NCBI GenBank assembly: GCA_017427265.1
Contig: JAFRTG010000028.1
Span: 38,679-102,678, forward strand
Length of the DNA: 64,000 bases
Source: Oscillospiraceae bacterium
GTDB taxonomy: Bacteria; Bacillota; Clostridia; Oscillospirales; Ruminococcaceae
Reading direction: 5' to 3'
In this document: piece by piece, positions 35,287 through 45,300 of the stretch
How the letters are laid out: each line of letters opens with the position of its first letter
Numbering within the stretch: position 1 is the first letter of the stretch
Made by a program: the position numbers and the translations under genes
Notes under the pieces: model-generated
The model's input: only the letters and a program-made list of their open reading frames with translations
Databases searched by the model: none
What the model was told of the DNA's origin: nothing

Positions 35287-35505
35287 TTATGTCTCCGGTT
35301 CGTCCTCAGTAAATTCCAGAATATCGCCGGGCTGACAGTGCAGCGCCGTGCAGATTGCGTTGAGCGTGGAAAAGCGGATTGCGCTGACCTTGCCGGTCTT
35401 GAGCTTGGAGAGGTTGACATTGCTGACGCCGACCTTCTCGCTCAGCTCATTGAGACTCATTTTTCTGTCTGCCATGACGCGATCCAGCCGCAGAATAATT
35501 GCCAT
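35287..35505 (-). CDS. XRE-family small transcriptional regulator (YozG type)
   Basis: A 72-residue protein that is just one helix-turn-helix domain: LDRVMADRKMSLNELSEKVGVSNVNLSKLKTGKVSAIRFSTL, with Q/N-rich recognition helix SNVNLSKL. Size and sequence fit the YozG-like regulators encoded with DUF2975 membrane proteins. GAGGTG lies just upstream of the ATG at 35505. It is the last gene of a minus-strand cassette and probably controls the divergent promoter at 36827-36857. Confidence 0.9.
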   Translation of the reverse strand: MAIILRLDRVMADRKMSLNELSEKVGVSNVNLSKLKTGKVSAIRFSTLNAICTALHCQPGDILEFTEDEPET

Positions 35506-35513
35506 ATTGCACC

Positions 35514-35690
35514 TCACAGGATTTCGTTCAGGAATTTGCGGAACAGGACATATTTCATGACCGGATCGGGGTCAGCGGCTGCCCGGAGATGAACGGTCAT
35601 CCGGCCGATACATGCAAAATTGAACAGGATTGCCGGAATACAGATGCCGGCGATCCGTTTGCTGCCTTTTCTGAGCTTTTCGATCTTCAT
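35514..35690 (-). pseudogene. Truncated DUF2975-like remnant (58 codons)
   Basis: An intact short frame, MKIEKLRKGSKRIAGICIPAIL..., whose start resembles that of the neighbouring DUF2975 gene (EKLKTGSKWL...). After one hydrophobic segment it jumps to the end PDPVMKYVLFRKFLNEIL, as if the central part of a DUF2975 gene had been deleted. It ends nine bases before the XRE start and could still supply coupling for its translation. It may alternatively be a functional small membrane protein. Confidence 0.6.
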
Positions 35691-35704
35691 GCTGCACTCT
35701 TTTG

Positions 35705-36190
35705 TCAGACGGTTTCGTCCGCTTCGGTCTGAAGCAATGTGCCGTATTTCATCATCTTTGCCGCAAACAGGAACAAAAATCCCTCTGCGATGATATGCAG
35801 CGGAAACAGGTCTGCGGGAGAAAAGAACGGCGCCCGTGCAAGCAGAGAAGCAAGGAGATGCGAACCCATGCCCTGAAAGATGCAGATGCAGCCGATTATG
35901 CGCACCGAACGGATTGTTTTGGCATCAAACGGGACGCCGCTGCGGGAAATACGCCGGAAAATGAACGCCGCAGTCAGCAGCATCGCTGCAAGCAGAAGGC
36001 TTTCTGCCGCACGCTGCACGCCGTCATAGATCATAAAATCCGGATCGGCCGGTTCATTTTTCATATCGGTCAGCAGCGCGAAGAGTCTGCTGCAAGCCCG
36101 GATGATACTGCCGGTTCCGCCGGCTGCAAACACAACCGTCAGCCATTTGCTGCCCGTTTTGAGCTTTTCAGTGATATTGGTCTGTTTCAC
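35705..36190 (-). CDS. DUF2975 family membrane protein (copy 2)
   Basis: A 161-residue protein with about four hydrophobic segments (residues 14-33, 58-78, 93-112, 125-148) in the DUF2975 pattern, including RRISRSGVPFDAKTIRSVRIIG where a loop links the second and third segments, and KYGTLLQTEADETV at the end. The start is taken as GTG at 36190 because GGGAGG lies eight bases upstream; ATG at 36223 overlaps the previous gene. Function of DUF2975 proteins is unknown; they are typically paired with YozG-like regulators, as here. Confidence 0.8.
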   Translation of the reverse strand: MKQTNITEKLKTGSKWLTVVFAAGGTGSIIRACSRLFALLTDMKNEPADPDFMIYDGVQRAAESLLLAAMLLTAAFIFRRISRSGVPFDAKTIRSVRIIGCICIFQGMGSHLLASLLARAPFFSPADLFPLHIIAEGFLFLFAAKMMKYGTLLQTEADETV

Positions 36191-36209
36191 GGTAACACCT
36201 CCCTGATAT

Positions 36210-36767
36210 TCACAGTGTTTCATCGGATGCCTGCTGCAAAACCGCGCCGTACCGGATGACCCATCCGAGGAAAAACAGCATCACGGCATTTGCAAGCAGC
36301 CAGTAGGAAAAGCGATCCGGGCTGAACAGAAACAGGATGCTTTCGATATCGAGCCTTTCGCCCGGTCTGAAAAGCCGCAGTATGATCTGTTCAATGTTTT
36401 CGGTAAAGGGGAAGATTCCCTGCAAAACTGCAATGATCTGCAGGATTTTTCCGTGCCGTTCCTGAAAGGGAGATTCACTGTTCCGGATGCGCACAAACAG
36501 CCCGATCAGAATGACAACGGATGCGATCATCAAAGCCGCACGCGCGGCCTGCACCGGCACGGAACCGTACCGGACTGCGTTCAGATAATCCAGAATATTG
36601 CTGCTTGCTCCCGCTTTCTTCTGCATCTGAACCGTATAGAGCAGCTGCAGCGGTCTGGAAATCAGCTGCATCAGCAGAAACAGGATGGCAGCAATCAGAA
36701 CCGTCCTGCTGCTTTTCCGGATTTTTGTGAGTGAGGCGGTTTTCATCATGTCGTGATTCTTTTCCAT
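36210..36767 (-). CDS. DUF2975 family membrane protein (copy 1)
   Basis: A 185-residue paralog of the downstream gene, with the same four-segment plan and the same ending (RYGAVLQQASDETL against KYGTLLQTEADETV) and SPFQERHGKILQIIAVLQG in the central loop. GGAGGT precedes the ATG at 36767. First gene of the cassette, followed by copy 2, the truncated remnant and the XRE regulator. The tandem paralogs point to local duplication. Confidence 0.8.
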   Translation of the reverse strand: MEKNHDMMKTASLTKIRKSSRTVLIAAILFLLMQLISRPLQLLYTVQMQKKAGASSNILDYLNAVRYGSVPVQAARAALMIASVVILIGLFVRIRNSESPFQERHGKILQIIAVLQGIFPFTENIEQIILRLFRPGERLDIESILFLFSPDRFSYWLLANAVMLFFLGWVIRYGAVLQQASDETL

Positions 36768-36828
36768 TTTGTACCTCCGTTTACTGAAAATCGTCCTGTT
36801 GTCCGGAGCCTTTTGCTCCGCTGCCTGT

Positions 36829-36857
36829 ATCATAGCACAGAGTTTAATGTTTGTCAA
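36829..36857 (-). promoter_or_regulatory. Promoter of the DUF2975/XRE cassette
   Basis: TTGACA (36857-36852), 17-base spacer, TATGAT (36834-36829). Confidence 0.85.
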
Positions 36858-36867
36858 CTAGTTTTTA

Positions 36868-36881
36868 ACGATAAACGATAA
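36868..36881 (+). promoter_or_regulatory. Operator-like tandem ACGATAA repeats
   Basis: Two perfect tandem 7-mers, ACGATAA-ACGATAA, just upstream of the cassette -35. An inverted copy lies at 36951-36964. Likely binding sites for the small XRE regulator (inference). Confidence 0.6.
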
Positions 36882-36936
36882 AAATTAGATGCTTGCACAA
36901 TCCGGCATGACGGATCCGCGAGCCCCATTATGCATG

Positions 36937-36964
36937 TTACCGATCAGAATTTATCGTTTATCAT
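36937..36964 (+). promoter_or_regulatory. Helicase promoter region with inverted operator copy
   Basis: TTATCGT-TTATCAT (36951-36964) is the reverse complement of the tandem repeats at 36868, with one mismatch. It overlaps a plausible -10 (TATCAT, 36959-36964) served by TTACCG (36937-36942), so a factor bound here would block helicase transcription. Confidence 0.5.
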
Positions 36965-36972
36965 AAAACGGA

Positions 36973-36991
36973 ACGGAGGCGAAACTTCCGT
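36973..36991 (+). promoter_or_regulatory. Hairpin hiding the helicase ribosome binding site
   Basis: ACGGAGG pairs with CTTCCGT (one G-T step, loop CGAAA) and ends on the base before the ATG. It buries the only Shine-Dalgarno sequence, suggesting low or switchable translation. Confidence 0.5.
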
Positions 36992-39238
36992 ATGGATGCA
37001 TTTTCACGCTATGCGCCCTTTATACAGGACTATATTTTCCGGCAGGGCTGGGAGCAGCTGCGGGCGGTACAGGTTGCCGCTGCGGACGCGGTCTTCAATA
37101 CAGAGGACAATGTGCTGCTGTCCGCCTCGACGGCTTCCGGCAAGACCGAAGCGGCCTTTTTTCCGGTGCTGACGCTGCTGGAGGAGAACCCGCCTGCATC
37201 CGTCGGCGCAATCTATATTGCCCCGCTGAAGGCGCTCATCAACGACCAGTTTTCCCGCATGACCGAGCTCTGCGAGCCTGCGGATATCAAGGTCTGGCGC
37301 TGGCACGGGGACGTCGGGCAGTCACAGAAGGCAAAGCTCTTGAAGCACCCGTCGGGCATTCTGCAAATCACGCCGGAATCGCTCGAAGCGCTGATGCTGC
37401 ACAAGCACGCAATGATTCCCGCGCTGTTCCGCGATCTGCGCTTTGTCATCATTGACGAGGTACACTCGCTGCTGCGGGGCGACCGCGGCGGCCAGACGCT
37501 CTGCCTGATTGAGCGCCTTTCAGACCTGTCCGGTGCAAAACCGCGCAGAATCGGGCTTTCCGCGACAATCGGCAACATTGAGCAGGCGGCGGAATATCTC
37601 GGCACCGGTTCGGGACGGCGCACCGTCATCCCGCAGCTCGCGCCGCAGAAGAGCACATGGCGGCTCTCGATGGAGCATTTTTATGCGATGGATACGCAGG
37701 CAGCAGAGGGCAGGGAGATCGAAGCAGCCGAGCCGCTCGAACGCGAAACAGACCCCGCTCCGTCCGCCGCAGACCCCGCATACGGCTATATTTTCGCGCA
37801 TACGCAGGGGAAAAAGTGTCTGGTCTTTGTCAATTCCCGCGAGGAATGCGAGGCTGTGACGACCTCTCTGCGGCAGTATTGCGAGACAAAGCATGAGCCG
37901 GAGCGCTTCCTGATTCATCACGGCAATCTCTCTGCGGCGATCCGCGAAACGGCAGAGGCGGTCATGAAGGACGAGGAGCAGTGTCTGACGACCGTCACCA
38001 CGGCGACGCTGGAGCTCGGCATCGACATCGGCAAGCTGGAGCGGGCATTTCAGCTCGATGCGCCGTTCACGGTCTCGTCGTTCCTGCAGCGTATGGGGCG
38101 CACGGGGCGGCGCGGTCTGCCCCCGGAGATGTGGTTTGTCATGCGCGAGGAGGAGCCGGAAGCGCGTGCGATGCTGCCCGCAACGGTTCCGTGGAAGCTG
38201 CTGCAGGGCATTGCGCTGGTGCAGCTTTATGCCGAGGAGCACTGGGTTGAGCCGCCGAAGCTCGACCGGCTGCCGTTCAGCCTGCTCTATCACCAGACGA
38301 TGAGCACGCTGGCCGCAAACGGCGAAATGACGCCCGCACAGCTTGCAGGAAGGGTTCTGAAGCTGCAGCCGTTCCACCGCATCACACAGGACGATTACCG
38401 CATTCTGCTGCGGCATCTGATTGAAAAGGATCACATTCAGCGCACGGAGCGCGGCGGCCTGATTGCAGGGCTTGCCGGCGAGCGTGTCCTCAATCACTAT
38501 AAATTCTACGCGGTTTTCCAGGACAGCGAGGAGTTCACGGTGCGGTCGGAATCGCAGGAGATCGGCACGATCGTACAGCCGCCGCCCGCCGGAGAGAAAA
38601 TTGCGATTGCAGGGCGCGTGTGGGTTGTGGATGAGGTCGATTTTGACCGCCACACGGTCTACTGCACAATGGTCAAGGGCAAGGTGCCGGCGTATTTCGG
38701 CGACTGCCCCGGTGATATCCAGACAAAGATTCTGGAGCGGATGCGCAGGGTGCTGCAGGAGGAGCAGCAGTATCCGTATCTGATGAAGAACGCGGCTGCA
38801 AGGCTTGCGCAGGCGCGGCATACGGCGGAGAACTCCGGCCTGCTGCATGAGCCGCTGATCTGTCTGGGCGGCGACATGTGGGCGCTGTTCCCGTGGCTCG
38901 GCAGCTATGCATTTCTGGCGCTGGAACGCTTCCTGAAGATCCGCTGCGCGAAGGAGCTGTTTTTATCCGGTCTGTCGCCGGCGCGGCCGTATTTCATCAC
39001 GTTTAAGATGAAGGCGGATAAGGCGGCGTTCTTCCGCGTATTGCGGGAGCAGGCCGAAGCGGAGTGGGATCCGATGGAGCTTGTCTATCCGGATGAGATT
39101 CCGCTGTTTGAAAAGTATGATGAATATGTTCCGGCAGAGCTGGTGCGCAAGGGCTTTGCCTATGGCATTCTGGCTGTGGATGAGATGAAGGCGCGTGTGC
39201 TGGAATGGGCAGGCACGATGCTTCCCGCAGTGCAGTGA
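36992..39238 (+). CDS. Lhr/BrxHI-like DEAD/DEAH helicase
   Basis: A 748-residue superfamily II helicase. Motif I is STASGKTEAA (K51), motif II D155-E-V-H158, motif III LSAT, and motif VI QRMGRTGRRG near residues 365-374. After the two RecA-like domains comes a winged-helix and Lhr-type C-terminal extension (about 440-740), shorter than in full-length Lhr. The size fits BrxHI of type 2 BREX. No nuclease or DUF1998 domain is seen. It faces the DUF2975/XRE cassette across shared operator-like sites and lies 2.6 kb from the BrxD-like ATPase with which such helicases are usually encoded. Confidence 0.85.
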   Translation: MDAFSRYAPFIQDYIFRQGWEQLRAVQVAAADAVFNTEDNVLLSASTASGKTEAAFFPVLTLLEENPPASVGAIYIAPLKALINDQFSRMTELCEPADIKVWRWHGDVGQSQKAKLLKHPSGILQITPESLEALMLHKHAMIPALFRDLRFVIIDEVHSLLRGDRGGQTLCLIERLSDLSGAKPRRIGLSATIGNIEQAAEYLGTGSGRRTVIPQLAPQKSTWRLSMEHFYAMDTQAAEGREIEAAEPLERETDPAPSAADPAYGYIFAHTQGKKCLVFVNSREECEAVTTSLRQYCETKHEPERFLIHHGNLSAAIRETAEAVMKDEEQCLTTVTTATLELGIDIGKLERAFQLDAPFTVSSFLQRMGRTGRRGLPPEMWFVMREEEPEARAMLPATVPWKLLQGIALVQLYAEEHWVEPPKLDRLPFSLLYHQTMSTLAANGEMTPAQLAGRVLKLQPFHRITQDDYRILLRHLIEKDHIQRTERGGLIAGLAGERVLNHYKFYAVFQDSEEFTVRSESQEIGTIVQPPPAGEKIAIAGRVWVVDEVDFDRHTVYCTMVKGKVPAYFGDCPGDIQTKILERMRRVLQEEQQYPYLMKNAAARLAQARHTAENSGLLHEPLICLGGDMWALFPWLGSYAFLALERFLKIRCAKELFLSGLSPARPYFITFKMKADKAAFFRVLREQAEAEWDPMELVYPDEIPLFEKYDEYVPAELVRKGFAYGILAVDEMKARVLEWAGTMLPAVQ

Positions 39239-39313
39239 ACCGGAAATGCGATACAGTCGGCGGCGGACGGATACAGCCGCAAACGGGTGAATCATAAAAA
39301 AGGGGATGGGTTT

Positions 39314-42300
39314 ATGAACCGAAGAAAAATCGGCAGCCTGCTGACGGCGGCTGCCATGATGATGCAGACTGCGGGGCAGCTTCCGGTCTGTGCGGCAGAT
39401 CTGACCGCATTGCCGGCAGAGACACTCACGGATTTTGCGGAGGATGTCCGGGCACTGACGCAGGGGGATGCAGGGCATTCGTTTTATCAGGCGCTGCAAT
39501 ACGATCCGGCACGCGGTGTGCTGGAAGCGGACGGCGAAGCGCAGAACGGCTTCTGCGGCGACCTGACGGTTCGCAGCGGCAGACTGATGATCTGTGCGCA
39601 GCAGCCTGCAAAAGGCGCGTCCGGCTTGCAGACCGCAGGCTGGATTCTGCCGTATTCAGAGGAAGCGGCATCGCAGCTCGGCTATGAAACGGAAACGGCT
39701 GACGGCGTGCTGTCGATCACAAACGAGTTCCAGACCGCGCGCCTGATTGTCAAGGCAGCGGGAAAGGTCGATCCGCACGGCGCCTGCGAGGCCGCCGAGG
39801 GCTACCGCGATCTGCACATTCTGCAATATGCGTCCCCGGCAGAGGCCTATGCGGCATATCAGTTGTATCAGCAGGAGCCCGGCGTGCAGTACGTGCAGCC
39901 GTCGCACCGCGTCTTTCTCGATACGCAGGACTGCGATGCGCAGCTCAGCGGCGTCGATACGGATGTTTATATGACATGGGGCGCCGACCTGATCGGCACG
40001 AAGAGCTTTATCGACGAATATCTGACTGCGGAAACGCTGCCGGAGGTGACGGTTGCGGTTGTGGATACCGGCATCAACCGGAAGCCTGCGCTGTTTGAGG
40101 GCAGAATTCTGGACGGCGTGAACTTCTCCGATTCCGGCGACGATACGGATACAGACGATCTTTATCACGGCACGCATGTCACCGGCACAATCTGCGAGCT
40201 GACCGGCAGCAATGTCAGAATTCTTCCGATCAAATCATTTGACAATTCCGGGAGTGCGTCCGACGAGCAGATCTATATCGGCATTATGTATGCACTGGAG
40301 CACAATGCGGATGTGCTGAACATGAGCTTCGGCGGACTGGGCGTCAGCCCGCTGGAGGTCGAGGCGATGACGATTGCGGACGAAAACGGCATGATCTGCT
40401 GTGCTGCCGCGGGCAATGAGGGCGACGATGCGGGGTATTACTATCCCGGCAGCATTGACAGCTGCATCACGGTTGCGGCGGTCAGTCAGGAGATGAAGCG
40501 GGCGGATTTCTCCAATTACGGCAGCTCGCTGGACGTCGCCGCGCCGGGCGTCGGCATTGTCAGCTACGTGGCAGCCGGCGAAAATCTGAAGGAGAGCAAG
40601 AACGGCACGAGCATGGCGACACCGCATGTTTCGGCGTGCTGCGCGCTGCTCCGGAGCTATGATAAGCAGATGACGGCGAAACGCGCAGAGAATCTGCTGC
40701 GGCTCAATGCCGTGGATCTCGGCGAACCGGGCTTTGACAAGGATACCGGCTGGGGTCTTGTCTGCATGAAGCATTTTCAGTGGGATGACGGTGTCTGCGC
40801 TGCCCCGGCGTACTCTGTGAAATCCGGCAATTACGGCACGGCACAGACCGTCGAAATCACGACGTCCCAGCCCGATGCGGAGATCTACTACACGACGGAC
40901 GGCTCACAGCCGGATGCGGCGCACGGCATCCGCTATACCGGGCCGGTCAGGGTGACGGAATCCGTCCGGCTTCTTGCAGTGACGGTCTCCGAAGGCTGGG
41001 TGGACAGTGTGCCTTCCGAAGCGGTCTATACGATCGGCGGCAAGGATATTGCCGGCGCAATGCAGATTGAGGACGGTGTGCTCGTGCGCTACAGCGGTGT
41101 GCGGGAGCAGGTCAATGTGCCGGAATCGGCAGACGGCGTGCCGGTGACATCGGTTGCGGAGGATGCGTTTGCGGGCAATCATTTTGTGGTGCAGGTGAAG
41201 CTGCCGGGCTCGGTGACCGAGATCGGGGCGCGTGCCTTTGCGGGCTGCTCAGCGCTGGAGAGCATCTCTGCGCGCGGTGTCAGAGTGCTCCGCGACGAGG
41301 TCTTTTCCGGTGACGAAAAACTGAAATCCGCCCTGTTCAGTGAGGCAGCCGACGCGGTCGGTGTACGCTGCTTCTGCGGCTGTACTGCGCTGAAATCGCT
41401 CCGGCTCCCGAATGTCCGGAGCATCCCGGAGGAATGCTTCCGGGAATGCAAGGCGCTGACGGAGCTGTATCTGCCGGCAGCGGATTCCTTCGGAAACAGG
41501 GCATGTCTCGACTGTGCCGCCCTGACCGCGCTGACGGTCAGCTGGCCGGATGTCAGAATGATCGGTGTGCGCAGCTTTTCGGGCTGCAAGGCGTGGCCGG
41601 GCGATCTCTGCCTGGATGCGCTGACATTTCTCGGAGAGGCAGCCTTTGAGGATGACCGTGCACTGCTGCGCGTTGTTCTGCCGAAGGCGATCAAAAAGCT
41701 GCCGCTGAGTGCTCTGGCAGGCTGTACGGGTCTGCGGGAGCTTGATCTGCGCTATATTACGGATTTTGCAGGCGATTCGCTGGCGGTCAAATCCGTCCGC
41801 GACGATCTGCAGGCTGTGCTGAGCTATGACAAAATTACATCGGTCGGCACGAATGCATTCAGCGGGTTCCGGCTCGGTGACGGCTATGAAACGGTGACAT
41901 TCTCTGCACTGGAGGCGCTGAGCTTCCGGGCATTTGCGGGCGCAGCGGCGGGCGTTGTCTCGCTGCCGCAGATTTCTGCAATTCCGCGTTATACCTTTGC
42001 AGAATCGAAGATTTTCGGCGTTGTGCTGGAAAATACGGAGGTGCTGGAGCCGGAGAGTCTGCAGGGCGTGTGCGCAGCCGTTCTGACAGACAAGGTGACG
42101 GAGGCTGCAGCCGATGCGGTTCCGCAGAATACATGGATTGTCACAAAGGATACGATTCCGGCGCTGGAAAACTGCGGCGAGCTGCATTACTGCGATGAGC
42201 CGCTGATTCTGCGTGCCAATACAAAAACGCTGTCGCTGATGCTGCATGAATACGCGGATTTCCGGATCGCGGCCTGCGGCAGTGCACTGCAGGCACAGTG

Positions 42301-45300
42301 GTACCGCATGGACGGCGGGGAGGCGGTTCTGCTCGAAGGCGAAACGAACATGACCTTTGCGCCGGATACCGGCAAAGCGGGCGAAACGGTTTACCGCTGC
42401 GTGCTGACGGATTCCGAGGGCAAAACAGAACAGTCTGATTTCCGTGCGATTGTCTCCGGCGACAGAGAACGGCAGACGCTTCTGCCGGACGAATCGCTTT
42501 GCTGCGGAACGGCAGCGGCCGTCTTTTATCAGCTGACGGTTCCGGTTTCCGGCAGCTGGCAGATTGCGTCCTCCGGTTCGGCTCCGGCAGCGGGTGTCCT
42601 GACGGATGAAAACGGTGCATTTCAGGCGGGATTTGTGCGCGGGGCAGATCACAATATGTATCTGACTGCGGAGCTTGCAGCAGACAAGACCTATTATCTT
42701 GAGGTGCGCGGCCGCTGGGCGGGCAGCTATATGCTGCGGCTATCTGTGAAAAAAGCGGCGGAAAACCGCATTGAGGACTGCCGGCTCAGCACATCCGCTG
42801 CGGCCTCTGCGGCGTATGACACCGGCTATCAGCCCTCGCTGACGGTGATCGGCAAGGACGGCACCGAGCTGCAGGCAGACCGCGACTATACGCTTTCGGT
42901 GACAAAGCACAATCAGAATTATATCATGGAGGTTTACGGCATCGGCGATTACTGCGGCTACAGCGCCGTGACGGTTCCGGTGCTTGACCGGATTCCGTCG
43001 GATACGCCGGTTCCGGTGCATCTGAACGGCAAGGATGACCATGCCGTGTTCATGTTTATCCCGAAAACAACCGATACCTATTACTATTACGCGACGATTG
43101 CGCCGGGCTACGCGGAGGAGCAGGCGGTCTATAACCGCAGAGGTTCCTACAGTGCCGATGCCTGCTGCGTCAATCTGCGGACGAAGTGCACGGTTTCTTC
43201 CAAAGCGGATGCTGACGGCATCATCTATTCTGAAAACAGCTATTCGCCGGTGAGCGGAAAATCGTTCCTTGAATCGGTTGTGCTGAATGCCGGTCAGGTT
43301 TATTACTTCACATGCATCTCTGATATCCGTTCGGAGTTTTCGCTCGTGGTTTCGCAGCAGCGCCGGGATATCCGCGATGCAAAGGTCACCGGCATCTCGT
43401 TCGGCGAGTACGAGCCGGGCAAGGCCTGTACGCCGAAGCCGACCGTGAAGCGCAACGGCGAGCTGCTGACGGAAGGCGTGGACTATCAGCTGATCTATAC
43501 GGACAACGATGTTCCCGGAAATGCGAAGGTGACGATCGAGGGCATGGGACTTTATACCGGACGGCTTGTGCAGGAATTTGAAATTGCAATCGGTGATACA
43601 CCCGCTCCGGCAGAATATATCGGGATTGACGAGCCTGTGCGCACATCTTGCACGGACGGCCGCATCACGATGCTCTGGTTCCGGACGGAGACCGGCAGCA
43701 CGCCGAATGAAACGGTACGCTACCGCGTGCTGAACGAGCGCGAAAGCGGCGGCGCAATCCTTTACCGGCTGTATTCCTATCATGCAAAAAGCCAGACACT
43801 TTCTCCGGTTTATCCGATGAATGAGGCCAGCGACGATTATATGCTGGTCAACGGCACATACTGCATCATCCTGTACCGTCAGTTCGCGGAAAAGGCCGGT
43901 ACAACAAATGTCTCGGTGTTCCGGCCGTATTCCGTCACGGATGCTGCAATGGAGATCGGTACGGCGGTTTATACCGGAAGCGAGGTGCCGCCGCCGCTGA
44001 CATTCACGGCTGCCGACGGCTATGTGCTGCAGTACCAGAAGGATTATACGGTCAGCTATCCGGAGGGCAATATCATGTTCGGTGAGGTGCCGTTCACGGT
44101 GCGTGCAACCAAGCGCACCTACGGCTCTGCGACCGGTACGTTTGAGATTGCCGTGAAGCTGCCGGCAGATGCGCCGGAGCTGACGCCCGGAGAACATACG
44201 GCAAGCGTGACGCTGGAGGATCGCCTTGCGGTATACAGGCTCACGCCGGAAACTGACATGACCTATCTGCTGGCCTGTGAGGATGCCCCGAACATTGTAC
44301 TGAGAGTGTTCTCGCCGGAGGCAGAGATGCTGGAGCAGGTCTACGGCGCCGGTACGAAGGCGGTTTCCTTTGAGGTGCCTGCCGGAGAGACGCGCTATAT
44401 CATGGTAAAGTATAACGGCACGGAGCGTGAGGGTACGATTCACTTCCGGCTCGAAACGGACGAAAAAATGCTCAGTGCGTGCGAGGTCACGGCAAATCCC
44501 GTGATCTGGACGGGCGAGGCCGTCACGCCGGATATTACGCTGACGGACGGCGGCTATGTGCTGCAGGAAGGCACGGATTATGTGCAGCGCTATATTGTGG
44601 ACGATGTCAGTCTCGGCACGGCAACGGTCAATTACATCGGCAAGGGCCGCTATGTCGGCATGACGGATGTGACCTTCCCGGTGATTGCAGAGAGCCTGCT
44701 GCAGCATCCGGATACGGAGACGGTCAGATTCCGGTCGGAGACTGTGCCGGACGCGATTCCGCTTCCGCTGAATCAGCTGCGCAATCTGCGCAATACCGAG
44801 CACAAGCCGTTCCTGCTGATGAGCTATACGGCAGGCATTGACATGCAGCTGCATATCACGGTTCTGAATTCGTATTCCAAGCTCACGCTGCAGCTTTACA
44901 ATGAAGCGGGCGAATATCAGGACAGTCTGTTCTTCCGCAAGAACGGCCAGACGGATTACGATATGAAGCAGGGCGAAACCTGTTATCTGCTCGCTGCTGC
45001 AACCGATATTTCCGGCACGAATCAGGTGTTTGACATTTTGCTGACAGACAAGAGCAATCCCGGCATGGAATGGTTCTCCGACCCTGAGACCGGCATTGCG
45101 TTCCGGACGGATCCGGCACTTCACTATACCGAAGCGTGCTTTATCGTGCCGAACGGCAAGCCGCTGGTACTGCCTGAGACAATCCGGGAGCAGCCTGTGA
45201 CGGTATATTCCCCGGCAGTGTTTGCAGCGCTCGGCATCGGGGATACCGTGATCGGTGATCCGAACGGCCCTGCACCTGTTTACGCGGATTTGTACCGCTA

